Under the pieces are notes generated by a model that was not told the origin of the DNA, searched no databases, and worked only from the letters and a program-made list of their open reading frames with translations. Positions 35,506-48,432 of a stretch of DNA of 64,000 bases are shown here, one piece after another (position 1 is the stretch's first letter; every line of letters starts with the position of its first letter). A program made the position numbers and the translations under genes. This DNA is from Sipunculus nudus (Eukaryota > Annelida > Sipuncula > Golfingiida > Sipunculidae): NCBI GenBank assembly GCA_026874595.1, contig CM049321.1, forward strand, positions 8,304,979 through 8,368,978, read 5' to 3'.

Positions 35506-38500
35506 CACATGACAGTACATATAACTTTTCAAAAAGTCTATTTCAGTCTTCCAAATTTATTGTTCCCGATGAGTTTTTTGCACAGACTGTTGGTTCAAGG
35601 CAGCTGAGACAAATGATCTTTTCACTGGCAGGAAGTCTCCAAGCCTCATACCCATGTGGTATTTCAAAGAAAAAGAATAAGAGATGACATATGACAATGA
35701 CACAAAAAGGAATTTTACCCGAACTGGCAGCTGTCTTTTTGTAGATTTGGAATATGTTCTTTTAAACCTTTACCAAACAACTGTAAATTTAATGTGGCCA
35801 ACTCCTGACCCTGTAATCTCCAAAGTGATCATACTAAAAAGTAAATAACAAGGAAATTTCATGAAATTGGCAATTTCACATATTGGGAGTTAAATATACC
35901 AAATATACCATAGTATTAGCTTCTAAATATGTAAAAAAAAAAAAAAAAAAATTAGCTTAAGATATCCTTCAAACTGCCATGACATCTCACCTTGATTTAC
36001 TGAAACCATCTATAATTATTTTTAATTGTTTATTTTTTATTTTAATAATTAAAATTTTATTATACTTTTATTTTTTATGTTGCATGTCTTTCTCATGGTG
36101 TGTGGATGTCTCATCTATTTGAGTCTATGTGTGAGTTTCAGCCGGATTGGTCCACGATCCGTTTAAAGGAACTTGGAATGTCCATTCCTTCAGGGGGTTG
36201 ACAACTGTCAGGTTTACTTTACTCAAACTGTAGTTACCTAAAACTGTCACAATTTCCTCATACCAGAATTGTCCAAAGAATAGACTAAAAATTGCCTTAT
36301 CCTGGACAACTCTAAAAATGTATACATATTAACAGAAAACTGTCAGAACACTGCAGACTACCGGTATACTTAAATGGAAAATTAAAATTGTGAAATATAC
36401 CTAAATTTATCTATGACTGTTGTCTGAACCTTTAATAATATTAACCTGAAAATACTGGAAACATAAACTGTATTGTAATGCACCAGGAATATCAGAAAAC
36501 CAAATTTTCCTGAAAACTGACTAAACATGAATAACACTGGGAGGCACCCACCACATTAAAAGTTGAGAGATTCTACTCTGGCATGGTAAATTGGTTGGAC
36601 ATATCAGAGCCAGAGTTAACAAAGAGTCTAGCCTGATGCTATTTACTCATTAATGCCCTAAACCAGCCATGTTCCCTGGTTAACGAGAAACTTCATCCCA
36701 TGTTTTCACAGCCATGACGTCTGGGAGTCAGGAGTCTGTGTCAGATACTGGGTGTTAAACAATGCAGCCAGCGTCGCAGGATTTGCAGGAACATCACTTT
36801 GATTGATGCTCCATTTTGTGGCCTCGGGAATCAAACCTCATGATCTGGATCTGTTTTGATCTTGGCCGTATCCATCACGCAGCTTTGTGTTGCAAAGTTC
36901 CCAAAGTACCCAATACATCAGCGTAACCTGCCTTTCTTTCTTCAGAGGGTGGACTCACAACTCTTTGATGAAAGAGGTGGAAAAGTGAAAGTATGGAATG
37001 TCGCATTAACTATTTGTTTATTGTATTAGTTATCCTTTAAACCTAATCTATGCATAGCGTGAGTGATACCGCCAGCTAATAGAGACCTTGTATGCCAGTC
37101 ATTTATTCTGGTTTATCTGGCCATACAGAGAGCTTAACCAGTCCTTGCAAGACAAAAACATGGGCTTTCATAAAGGTTGCACACATTTAAAGAAGATTTA
37201 GGTATCGTTTTCCAAGCTTTTGGCCACAAGCTAATGGATATAAAATTTTTTAATGCTTTAATGTTGAACAACACATGCTACTTACTCAAGGAGCTATAGT
37301 AAGCAGTCAGGCCACACTACTGAACATAAAATACAAAGGTAGCTGGGTATTAGATTATTAAATTAATATGTTTGAAAACACTGTGCATAGGATATGCTCA
37401 AACATACGCAACCAATGTAACATTAATATTTAACTTTAATCAATTTATACAGTGATTGTATTAACCTATGTATATTTTTAATATTTGGTCACTTAATGTA
37501 TATAGTTGTCCAATAAAACTGTATTTAAAACAGAAAAGGACCTATAACATCATAATTAGCATAATAAATTTAAAAATGTATACATAACTGTACATTTCTA
37601 TTTGGCAATACAGAAAATGGATACATACTTTTCACACTATTTACAGTCAGTTCAAGAATATGAAGGAGCATTGAAATATTTTGTACTTAATAATCTATAT
37701 GCTAAAGATAATGTTAGAATGTCCTGACTTTTCATGGACTTGAATAAATTCTGTTATTTTGACAATATGAAAGCATATTTTTCTATAATGTCACTAATAT
37801 TTTTTTGTTAATACTCATATATTCAGACAACAAGCATTATTTATCATTTTTTTCTTCTAAAATTAAATAATAAAAATCTGCATGCAGTACAGCTAAAACT
37901 TATACAGCTAGTTTTACATTAATAATATCAATTATTCTTAATTTGTACAGCTCTGTTGAGCTACTGGTAATTTGAAACTATTACCATCTTGTTTTAATTA
38001 TTTTTCTTTACTGTGGCAGGAATCTACGAGTACTGAATCAGACTGAAGATCCCCAGAAAAGAGACCATTCTGACCAAATGTAGGCAAGGTGCTACCTTAA
38101 TCAGTTTAGTCTAGATCAGCAGGTCTTGTCTGATGAATACTGGACAAATTGCCATCACTGTCCACTAAATTGGATGCAGATCACCATATGAAGGTACTCA
38201 GGTGTGAAACCTGCCAGGTACTAGGTTATTTGTAATTATAAAGTAATGACATATTGAATATATAATAAGCCATGGTGCCTTTTGGGTGCCAGCCACACCA
38301 CAAACAGAGCTATAGAAATAATTTAAGCATGACAGCTAGACTGGACAAGGTTTGATTGAAACACCTTGGCAGCTGGCTGTATATACATTGTGGTTGGCTC
38401 AGTCCATATTCACCAGCCAATGACATTAAGAATAATGTGTGAGAATTAATAGCAAGGTGGTCTTTCTGACATGTATCACTGTATTGCTTGCTGCATTTTC

Positions 38501-39759
38501 TTGTCTTACTGTTAATAAACATTTTTACTGTAATGACTACTTCCTTGCACAAATAGGAAATGATAACACAAATTTTAAGACCACCCATGTACTGTTGTAA
38601 GCATGTCATTTATGTGGGCAGAATATCCTTTTTGCTAGCACAAATAAACTGACAAATAAGGAAGTACCTCCAACCAGTAGTGTCTATATCATGAATCTCA
38701 GTATTCAACATTTTAGTAAATCCAGCTGCGTGTTGCTCTCTTGAAGGAAACAATGTCATATTCGTGAAAAGCCTGTCAATGAGTTTCTTCCTCCAAGTCA
38801 CTAGGAGCTGTCTAACCACACAATTCTTTTATAAAACTCCTTCTAGCTCTTGACAGCCCTGTCATGTAGAACATCAGCATGGCTATCTGAAGCTGGTCAT
38901 AATTATGCCAGAAAATAGTCTTCCAATTTCAATAGATTGGGGGCTGCTCCTGTTTCCTCAGACTTCTCTCCAATTAAAGGCCCCTTCTGCTAGCTATACA
39001 ATAAACTTCATATATGCCTGGCTTCACAATGTGTGTTAGTAAACACAGTCCACATTTACCTGTTTATCGCAACAACACAATCAGAGGTGCATCTTGCCCA
39101 GATGCAACAAATTTAAAACAAAGAGGACCAACATGAAAGGAGAAATACTGCTCTGAAGCTTGATAATCTTGATTTGTCAGGCGGTATAGGGGCCATGTTG
39201 ATGTTTTGAACCACCCAACAGAAGCTTATTCAAAGTTGTGAACAGACGTAAGCAAAGGAAGGAAAATTTGGCAGGTACCACAATATTCTGAGGAGGAAAC
39301 AATAAATTATAAGAATATTTAACGTCTGGTATGTGAAGGGTCCCCTTGAGCTTCTTCTCATTGCAACCAGCTGAGATGCCTAGATTAATTCTGAGTTCTC
39401 TCATGCCAAACCAAGAAGTTATAGTTATTTTGCTACACTTACTGCATATGTAACATCCAAAACAGCATTTTTCCAAGCACTCATACTCTTTACAAAAGCA
39501 GACCCAAAGAAACTATCAGATTAAGAAGAGACCATATGCTCCATAAATGACAGTTATGGTATTTGTTCTTCTGTTCCCTCCTTTTTTTCAGATTTTTTTT
39601 TGGTTGAGGTTACAACTGCCTCCATTTTTTAAAGCTTCCTTAACTTAGTATTATGTACATCTGCAGAACTCGATATCAGTTTTGGCCTCCGTGACAGGGG
39701 CTTACACATGATAATTCTGGGGTCAATTAACAAGGCTCATGTATTACTCCTGTTTGATC
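35506..39759. other. Long unique stretch, no repeats recognised
   Basis: It contains an A-run at about 35932-35951. Positions 36550-36960 have balanced base composition, unlike their neighbours, and could be conserved non-coding DNA. 37.2-38.0 kb is very AT-rich. Open frames up to 99 codons lack recognisable domains. Confidence 0.35.
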
Positions 39760-39769
39760 CTAGGTGTTT

Positions 39770-39955
39770 GTCATCCCCATTAGTGGGTCATAACACCCGA
39801 ACCTCCGAAGGCACACTCATTTGTGAGTGAAACACGACTGTTGGGCACAGTCTCCCCATTAAGCCTGCAGGGCGCTCACCCTCGGCTGAGATTCTAACTC
39901 ATAATCTCCTAGCTTTGAGTCCTGTGCTCTACCCCTGAGCCACAGAAGCCTGTGT
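39770..39955 (-). repeat. tRNA-derived SINE, copy 1
   Basis: On the minus strand an A box (TGGCTCAGGGGTAGAGC within 39921-39942) and a B box (GAGTTAGAATCTC, 39888-39900) stand in tRNA order. They are followed by a body with gcaggcttaatggggaga, gtgtttcactcac and gggtgttatgacccac. A second copy with the same body order lies at 49755-49961. Confidence 0.8.
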
Positions 39956-42599
39956 TCTGTTCCCTATGCTTGTAATTGTTGTACCAACAACAATTGCTGG
40001 TTTGGTTTGGCTACCAGTAATTTACAATACATTAGCTATTCTTCATGAAAAACTTTTCACAGAGTTATGAAGAATCAAACTTATAATTCTTAATCAAACA
40101 TTTAATTCTGTAATTTCCTGATTCTTGTCTGTAATAGTCACTTATTAATCAGAAATATGAGTATTTCAATATTATTGTGAAAATAATAATTAATGCATTC
40201 TCCTTAGTGAAACTGACAGTAATTAACCTTTGCTAGCAGTCATAATACTTAGAAAGTAATGAATACCAATAACTCTGAAGCATAACAAAAAAAATCATTA
40301 AGTACAATATGGTCTAACATGCCTTTTAATTGATTTTCTACTTGGTAAATAAGTATCCCAAGGATCAGATAACAATTTTAATTCTCGCTGACACTGAATG
40401 TAGAGAGTATTTATCCTGATTAGGATTTAGGTTGAATCACAAGTAACCACATGCTTAATTAACAGAATGACTGCGTTTGACAGTCTTTTTTTTCAGTTAG
40501 AGTTCCTTCAGTATTCTTTGAAAAAAGTTAATGGTCTCCCTTAGTTTCATGGTCTGACACCAGATGGCAGCAATTAAAGATCATTTTCATCTATCTATCT
40601 ATCTAGATTTTTACCTGGAAATTTTAATTATCATTTTTCAATATAAAATCATGTGTAATGTGGGGAGTATATTCAGCTCTCTCTAAACTTCATAGCATTA
40701 TGTTTACTACAAGTACATGTTTTTAAATATATTCAATTTGGGGAATGAAAACTGTATTTCAACTTGGAATAATCCTTTTTTTGTGCTATATCCAATTTTT
40801 ATCTTCTTGTATTCTAAGTATATAATTCTTAATTTATATCAATGTTATGACATAAGCTTGTATGTTATTTTAGAGTGATTGGCTGATAATCAATTATAAT
40901 CGAAGATCAGTCCCCTGATGAAAACTAACTGATGACTGACCCTGCAGTTGAATATAGCCCATACTTTATGAGGAAATGCACTAAATCATTTATGTGAGCA
41001 AACGTTAGAACAGGTATTTGCCAATAAATTCATACCAAAGTTCACAATATGCATATACAAGCCTCCCAAAGGTAAATAACTGAAAAAAAGAGTAAATGCT
41101 GTGGAAAAAAAGAGTACACAACTGTGAAATAAAAGAGTGAAAAAAGAGTAAAATTAGCATTAGTTCCCTATTTTTTTTATTAAAGACTGAATAAAGGTGT
41201 GCTTCACATACTACAAGTGTGTACATATATATCACTCCAAAAGTCAGAAACATTCATGGTGAACACATGAAAATTAAAGGGTTTTTCCACATTATGACAC
41301 ATGCCAGACATTTGCCGGCATAAAACTTGTGAAATGTCCCATTCTTGTTCTAACTGGAGAGAAACAGTATGTATTAGAATTAACTGTTTCACTGAAAAAA
41401 AAAATAAATAAAAAAGTGCTGCTGAAAAATAGAGTGAAAAAAAGATAAGTGTCATTTGCTGGAAATCCTAAAAAAAAACAAGTGACTTTTAAAAAGGTGA
41501 TTTGACAGACTGACATATAGACAATAGAATTATTACATATCATAGCCAATATGTAACTGACACAATGTACAGGTCTTCATTTGGTCAGAAAAATCACCCT
41601 GATCCAAGAATGTTTATGACATTCTCTTGGCAACTTTCAGAAAATAACTTGAGAATAAGCTCAGCAATAAGCAGAGTTTTAGGTGAGATTTAAATAAAAA
41701 ACCATGGATAGAAGAATGTTGAATTCTCAAACAAGTTTCTAGTTTACAAATAATGAAATATGTAGCTGAACTGATTGCTAACTGTCCAACGACTGACTTG
41801 ATCATACCAATGATCAACTATAAAATATGAACCAACTCCCTCCATACCACCATCATTGTACAGGATACTTCCTGTTTCTGACACGCAAAGCTTCACATAA
41901 GCTTTGAACACAGGTTTCCTTTGCTTTATTATTTGGACAAAGGTGGTATGCTTTCCACTATGGTTTCTGTTACCATGAACTCTCGCTTTCCACAAAGGTG
42001 TCTATATTCTCCCAGATGCAGCAGTTTGCATGACTTGTTATGCTCCGTGCCGATCACTCAGCACTACATTATGTTCCAGATGACATTTTCTTTCATTTCC
42101 TCCCCAAAAGGGGCAGCTCTCTTTATTATTATAAATTATGTTCACTCTGGATCTTGTCTATCACTCACCAAATAACAGGAATTCCTGTCTTATTGAACTT
42201 ACTTAACACAAAACTAAATGTAGTGTATGTACCATAAAGAGCTGCATATACATATGTTAGGGCCAAGGCATCACAGCATCTGAACATGCATCTTGTATTA
42301 GATACTATACCATTCTGTAAAGTCAGTCATTAATCCAATAGCCCTCATGAAAAAGGCTGATCTGCTAAAATGTGTGCAATGTGTATACATTAAATTTCAT
42401 GTATGCATGTGGGTAATGGGGTAAAATAAAAAAGAGGGTGGTTTTATCATTGTTTGGAAGCATCTATACATAACTTTGCCTATGAAGAAGTATCTTCAAA
42501 GCTGGACTTTGATAAACAGTGATTTGAAATTTAAACAGAATTCATTTCCAGTTTTCCTAACTATGTATTGTAAACTGTAAACCATATTGCGCAACATAA
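39956..42599. other. AT-rich unique DNA, nothing recognised
   Basis: A short CTAT tract lies near 40590-40605. Several minus-strand open frames of 67-85 codons overlap one another at 41.0-42.0 kb and read hydrophobic because of T-rich sequence. Confidence 0.4.
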
Positions 42600-42935
42600 A
42601 AACAGTATTAATTATGCTGAAAAACATACACCGCACCAGGTAACATTGTCTCCTGACATGCTTATGCATATTGTGTAAATTCCACTGATACTGTTTTTGT
42701 ACTTGATCTTCTGATTACAAACAGTGTAACTTCAAATGAAAATAAGTGTAAATGTACACCGCACCAGGTAGAACTGTTGTTAATGTATTGCAAATTACTT
42801 ATGACTGGGGACATGTTCTTGCACCTTGTGTAATTTGTGTAATTTCCATTGATACTATGATACTTGAATTTTGTATCTGATCTCAAATTATGTAACTTAA
42901 GAAGGAAGTATGTGTAAACGTACACCTCACAACAT
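42600..42935 (+). repeat. Degenerate tandem units of about 128-166 bp
   Basis: acaccgcaccaggta occurs at 42628 and 42756, and acacctcac at 42922. Between them the words gcttatgcatattgtgtaa / ttgcaccttgtgtaattt, ccattgatact and cagtgtaac recur. Confidence 0.6.
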
Positions 42936-43853
42936 TAAACTGTGATAAAAGTGTTGCATATTTTTGTGACTTCATTAAGTTTTAAGCCGTCTTATTGTGA
43001 CAGGGGAACAAGACTTACCTTTGGAAGGCTCTGACGGTGCTTCCATCTAGTGACTGATGTATATACTAATACAGACAACAGTGATTGTTAAGTTGATACA
43101 GCAACCCAATGAAATGTAAGCTGATATTGATCATGTGACTGATGACACATGATCAACAATGGCCCATCAAGGGCCACAGTGCTGTCATTTTAAGCCGCAC
43201 GCAAAAATAAAAAAAAAATTGTTCTACAGAATCTTGGACAAAAGCATGTGCAGCAAGCAGATCTTTATTTTTAATGTACCTATCGAGATTAAAAAAAATG
43301 GAATTTATGCACTGGCAGGGAGGATACAATTTTGTGCTACAATTCTAGCCAATAAGGGTGGAGATGAGCCTCACACAATTTAATCCACGTTATATGCCAT
43401 CTTATAATGAACAAAATTTTGAATTGTTAAAACACTGCAATTAATGCATTCTTTGAAGGGAAATGAAATAAAAAGTACCAATGACCAAAACACTACTGAT
43501 GACCAATCACTCATGCTGCCCAATAAAAACCAGACAAACCTGTTAAAAGTAGAAGTCATTGAGTGGAGGATTTTTTTTATTTTTTTTTCATGTGTAACCT
43601 TACCACTTTACAAAATATCCATGACTTTCAAGGAACTAAGGGGCAAACATTTAAAATTCATAAGACTTTCAAGTCTTGGAATTTTATATTCAATTCAATG
43701 ACTTTTCACAGATCCATAGAAACTGTGAATATATAAATAAAAAGCAACTGGGAATAAAAAAATAAGCAATTGTACTTACAAAATATCCACCACAATAAAT
43801 GCTCTTCACAACAGACAACCAATGGAAGATGTTACTCACCTGAAACAAAAAGG

Positions 43854-43858
<5 letters not shown>
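42936..43858. other. Unique DNA, nothing recognised
   Basis: Open frames of 74-85 codons without features. No element ends seen. Confidence 0.35.

Positions 43859-43920
<62 letters not shown>
43859..43920. repeat. (AT)31 microsatellite
   Basis: 62 uninterrupted bases of AT dinucleotides. They produce Ile-Tyr runs in translated frames, which are not genes. Confidence 0.98.
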
Positions 43921-43923
<3 letters not shown>

Positions 43924-44382
43924 CAAGTTATCCATGTACCATCTACCATGAAGCTGTGTTAAATAAATATTAACTCTTCTGAAAGGCACTTTCATGTTTC
44001 ATTAGTGTATTATTCATGTTCTATTAAAATACAATTATTTTAGTCGTTTGCTGTTGGAAGGGCCACTAAAATTATGTGTTCATCCACCCATCTGACTGAC
44101 CATGGGTCCATTCCTATGTCTGCCTCCTGCCACTATATATCTCATGAAATTACACGTCAATCACCACAAATTTAAAGAGCTTATAGGTCATGTTTTTGTA
44201 ATTTAAAACAAGGCCTACAGGCCTAATGCGAACCTGTGCAAATTTTAGGAGTATAAATTGAGGTTTATTTTTAAAATTTAATATTGATCCTCTTATGTCC
44301 TGCATATCCTAAATAGTCATTATGATTTCAGCAAAATGGATGTTTCCAACCTGCAAGTTTCAGACTAGGACATTTTAAAACC

Positions 44383-45290
44383 AGAATATGGGTAGTCGAC
44401 AAGCCACTATGTGTATCTGCCAAAATCAGAGCCGGACAGGTGAAGTGAGGCATGGATTAAGTGGCAAGGAGAGTAGAGTGAGGTGTGTTGCATATTAGCA
44501 TGGATGTCTGCAGCTTAAACGTGAATGTAGGTGGTGCCACCTGTCATAAAATTTAGAAAATTGTCAAGGATGTATAAACCTGCAAAATTTCAGGTGGATA
44601 AGTCAAACCACTGCTGAGATATGAGTGATTTTATCCCAAGGCAGATGAACAGATGGACGCTGTGCATAAGTGGTTGCAGGTGGCGCCACCAGTTTTGCCT
44701 ATGATGAAGAGCTATGTGAGATCTAAACACAAGCAAAATTTTGGCCAAATCAGTCAAACGGTTCCCGAGATTTGACCTTGGATGTCTGCAGAGTAAACGT
44801 GAATGTAGGTGGCGCCACCTGTCATAAAATCAAGTAAGCTGTCCAGAATGTATAAACCTGCAAAATTTCAGGTCGATAAGTCAAACCACTTCTGAGATAT
44901 GAGTGATTTTATCCCAAAGCAGATGAGCAGATGGACGCTGTGCATAAGTGGTTGCAGGTGGCGCCACCATTTTTAGTGTATGTAATAAAGCTATCAAAGT
45001 GCTACGTTTGTACAAAATTTTTAGCCTGATTGGTCAAACAGTTCCCGAGATATGTGGGTTTATGTGTGGAAACAGACGCACAAATTGACACTGGGCAGCG
45101 AGGAAAGGTCAGAGGTCAACCAAAAATGAAGGCGCAGCAGTTCACATGTGACTGATCATAATTCTGAATTTTAAAAAATTCTGCCCCATGGTTATGGAGG
45201 AGTTCTCCGGAAACCTATGCGGCGATGGCGTCCGACTGAAAACATAGTATCCGCAAAACTCTGTTTTGGCGGATACAATGATTGTAGCTG
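44383..45290 (+). repeat. Shared internal module with GGTGGCGCCACC, second location
   Basis: Same order as 19978-20770: gaatatgggtagtcgac, aagtgaggcatggatt, ttgcatattagcatggatgt, several GGTGGCGCCACC sites, gttcccgagat and acatagtatccgcaaaact. Here it sits within ends unlike those of the 19.8-kb element. Confidence 0.85.
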
Positions 45291-45677
45291 GCACCACCAG
45301 TCTTATATACAACAAAGAGATATATTAATATGCCCAATGTCAGACTGATATGTCAAACCCCTCTAGTGAAATAAGCAGGGACATACACTGTGCAAAAATT
45401 ATTGTGGGTGGTGCCACATGTCTTGTACATTATAAAGCTACCCGATATGTATTAACATGCCCAATTTTAGGCTGATGTATCAAATTCCTCTGTAGAAATA
45501 AGCAGGCGCATACACTGCAAAATTCAATGTAGGTGGCACCACCTGTCTTGTTAATGAGAATACCATCAAAGACGCATAGACAGGTCAAAATATTAGTCCA
45601 ATACATCAAACATTCCCAGAGTTTGATGCACTGGGCTTACAAGGCTTAGGTGAGTAAGGCACTTGCCCCTGAGTGAC

Positions 45678-45960
45678 CTGTGACAAATTGCTGCCTCAAG
45701 CTATTGCACTGAGTGAACTCTTGACCTGCACCTGGCTAGACTGAGTGAACTTTTGACATGTTCCTGGCTGCACTGAGTGAACTCTTGACCTGTTGCATAA
45801 TATGACACAATTGGCAGTCTACCAAAGCTATAAATAGATTCAGGCTGAACTTTGGTGCCAAATATGATGCAGTGAGCAGTCTGCCAAAGCTATAAATAGA
45901 ATGCAGCTACTGCACTGAGTGAACTCTTGACTTATACCTGGCTGCACTTCTTCCAATCCT
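45678..45960 (+). repeat. Short interspersed repeats with gagtgaactcttgac
   Basis: The phrase actgagtgaactcttgac recurs four times with small changes. A second phrase, ggcagtctaccaaagctata or a near match, occurs twice about 75 bp apart. The 75-codon minus-strand frame across it is incidental. Confidence 0.7.
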
Positions 45961-46639
45961 GGCACTGTGCCACAACTATTTATAGAGCTGACATCATCTT
46001 GGCTAATGGCCAACATCAAGGCTCTGGCAAGCTGCCAATGGTAAACCAAGTGCTGCCATCTGTACACAAAAAAGGTCCCTACTTGAAATAAATTTGAAAT
46101 TTATTTTCCCAATACAAAATGCTTTTCAGCTGACTTTTTTATAAAAAAGAAATCAGGAATATATGTAAAATTATTACGGATGCATACTGAATGCAAAATT
46201 AAAATACAGATATATCTCATTGATGGCAAATTCTTGAATTAAGTTGAGTAGGGATACCAATAATTTATAATCTATGTACAGTTGTCTTTATATAGCCACA
46301 TAGAGCTGAATATCCATGATTGTAACATTGCCTGGTATGATGAATAACTTAAATCATATATCTAATTTTTTTAAAAGCTTTTAAAAAAAACTTTCTTGTC
46401 AATATTAACCAAAGATAACCTGAAATCTAAATGTCTAGTGGCATGTTGGAATAGATGCTGATAAACTGATGCCAGGCTAATGTAACAGCATCACACAGCT
46501 TACATATATGGTAAAATGACTCAATTCAATCTCAATAATTCAGCCAGAAAATCATTCATGTGGAACCATTAATGACAATTATTATAAGAATTATTGTAGG
46601 GATTATTCTTGTAAAATATTTAACAAAGTGGGTCCAGTG

Positions 46640-47470
46640 GCATCATTCTAAAAACATTTATAACTCATATGTGAAGATACAGCAAACTGGCTAAGTTCAG
46701 CTTCCCGTAACTCAGCCAAAAAGCACTTAACCAAAACCATTTGAACAAACTCCAATTATCATCATCTGAGGATAATTAATGTGTGAGATTTAAGAATTTG
46801 GCCCAGTGGTTTTTGAGAAGAAGATCTTTTTAGCCACTGAGCTAAAATGGGCTGTTATGGCATATGACTAAATTCAGCTTCCCATAACTTAGCCAAAGGT
46901 CACTGAAAAGAGACCATTTGAACAAACTTCATAAAGCACTACCCTAGGATCATTTCTGTGCGATATTAAACATTTTGGCCTTATGGTTTCAGAGAAGAAG
47001 TTTTTTGTAGCCCTCAGTGTGATACAGGCACTAATGACCCCGTACAAAAAAGGCCGATGCAGGTGGCGCCACCAATACCTCAATTTTTTTATATGACTCA
47101 TGTGACCAATATTGTCATAAAATTTGGTGATGATAGCTCCAGCCGTTTCTGAGATTTAAATTTTAATATGCTTTTTTGCACAGTTAACAAAGTTCAACCT
47201 CCTGTAAACCCTGCAAAAAATCTCCGAACTGGAACCATTCGAACAAACTTGAGAAAGATTGTTCCAGGGATCATTTCTGTGAAATATTAGACAATTTGGC
47301 TGGACAGTTTCAGAGAAGAAGATTTTTAAAACTTTTTTTAGCTTTTTCCCTATAAAATCTATGAAAATGCAGTCAGAAAAAAAATAAACAAATGCGATAT
47401 AGTTTTTTGGATGACTGATTATTTGCAAAAAATTTTGCGATGCTAGCTCCTGCCATTTTGAGATAGCTAT
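46640..47470 (+). repeat. Three diverged internal units of the 44.2-kb element
   Basis: Each unit has aagttca(g/a)c, a ccatttgaacaaact phrase, a gatatt-type phrase and gtttcagagaagaag. The third has ccattcgaacaaactt. The 47060 GGTGGCGCCACC lies between the second and third. The 139-codon minus-strand frame is a shadow of this repeat. Confidence 0.7.
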
Positions 47471-47554
47471 GGTTAATGTACAGACGACGCACGACGTACG
47501 ACACATGACGCACGACGCCGCACCATCGCAAAAGCTCACAGGTTCGCTAAAAAA

Positions 47555-48299
47555 GCTTCTAGGGGAGCTGTCCACTATCTAAGTTCTGCTCTACAAAATC
47601 CTGATAAAATTCACCTGCCAAATGTCTGTCACCTGCTTTAACTTATACACTGCATAATTAGAATATTTATTCATTAATGAACACTTGTTCATTTCTTAAA
47701 TAATTTCTGAACACTTCTTAATTCACTCATGTATTGTTCATTTCCCTAACATTTATATTTATAGAACTATTCAACCTAGGAGTTTTGACAGTCATTAGGA
47801 GAGATTTATTCCCCAAGTTCATATTATTATCAATTGAAAATTTCCTTTCCAGTGAATTAATTAGATATTATGACAATAAATGATAAAACCAATCACACTG
47901 ATGCTGAAAATTTAAGTAAAGCTGTAATTTAAATTATGCAAGAGAGAGTTAATTTTTATCTCAAGTTGACATAATCGTTACTGATCACATGCATAAACAA
48001 TTACACTAATTAAGGATTATATTGAAGACCTCCAGCCTGCCTCTAGGCGAGGCAACAATTGGGTGCTCTGGGCAGTCTGACAATATTAAATGTGGATCCC
48101 TGCATATGTATCCATATTTTCTAGGGTTTCTTTTGAACAACCTCCTTCACAAAACCCTTCAGCTTTTCATTTTTTTTATTTCACCAGTTTTATTTTTCCA
48201 CCTTTGTCAACCGCTATAAGCAACCATGCCATGTGGGAAATTCAAAGACTTTTCAAAGAAACTGTTCAAAATTAGTTAAATTCAAGCATTATTAACTTT
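47555..48299. other. AT-rich unique DNA, nothing recognised
   Basis: No repeats or exons identified. Confidence 0.4.
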
Positions 48300-48432
48300 T
48301 TAAGGGTTTCAGGTCAATTTCTCTGACCTGGACCCCCTCTTTTCCGGACCTGAGAACCTTTTTTTTTTTCAGTTCTGTCATTAAATCTTCTGGTTTGGAC
48401 CCCTCTTTTTCCAAATCCTGGATCTGCCTCTG
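48300..48432 (-). mobile_element. MITE family C, copy 2 (one clear end)
   Basis: Read on the minus strand: cagaggcagatccaggattt, ggaaaaagaggggtccaaac and ggtccaggtcagagaaattg. This matches the 30351 copy in order. The far end is not clear. Confidence 0.6.

Larger units (their letters stand above)
44208..47554 (+). mobile_element. Pearl-like element with a second type of ends (possibly composite)
   Basis: The left end acaaggcctacaggcct carries GCGAACCTGTG at 44228-44238. The right end carries its exact inverted complement, CACAGGTTCGC, at 47537-47547, followed by an A-run. Before the right end lies a cgacgcacgac-rich tract (47477-47520), analogous to the ACGG tract of other copies. Inside are the shared module (44383-45290), short repeats (45.68-45.96 kb) and three units with gaacaaact (46743, 46918, 47231). 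A GGTGGCGCCACC occurs near 47060. It may be one 3.35-kb element or a nest. No coding capacity is seen. Confidence 0.65.

Noticed and set aside
41005-41995. Cluster of hydrophobic minus-strand frames as membrane proteins
   Set aside because: They overlap each other in different phases and their hydrophobicity follows from T-rich minus-strand DNA.
43690-43995. Frames with Ile-Tyr runs on both strands
   Set aside because: They are translations of the (AT)31 microsatellite.
47156-47575. 139-codon minus-strand open frame
   Set aside because: It lies across the repeated core and right end of the pearl-like element and has no recognisable domain.
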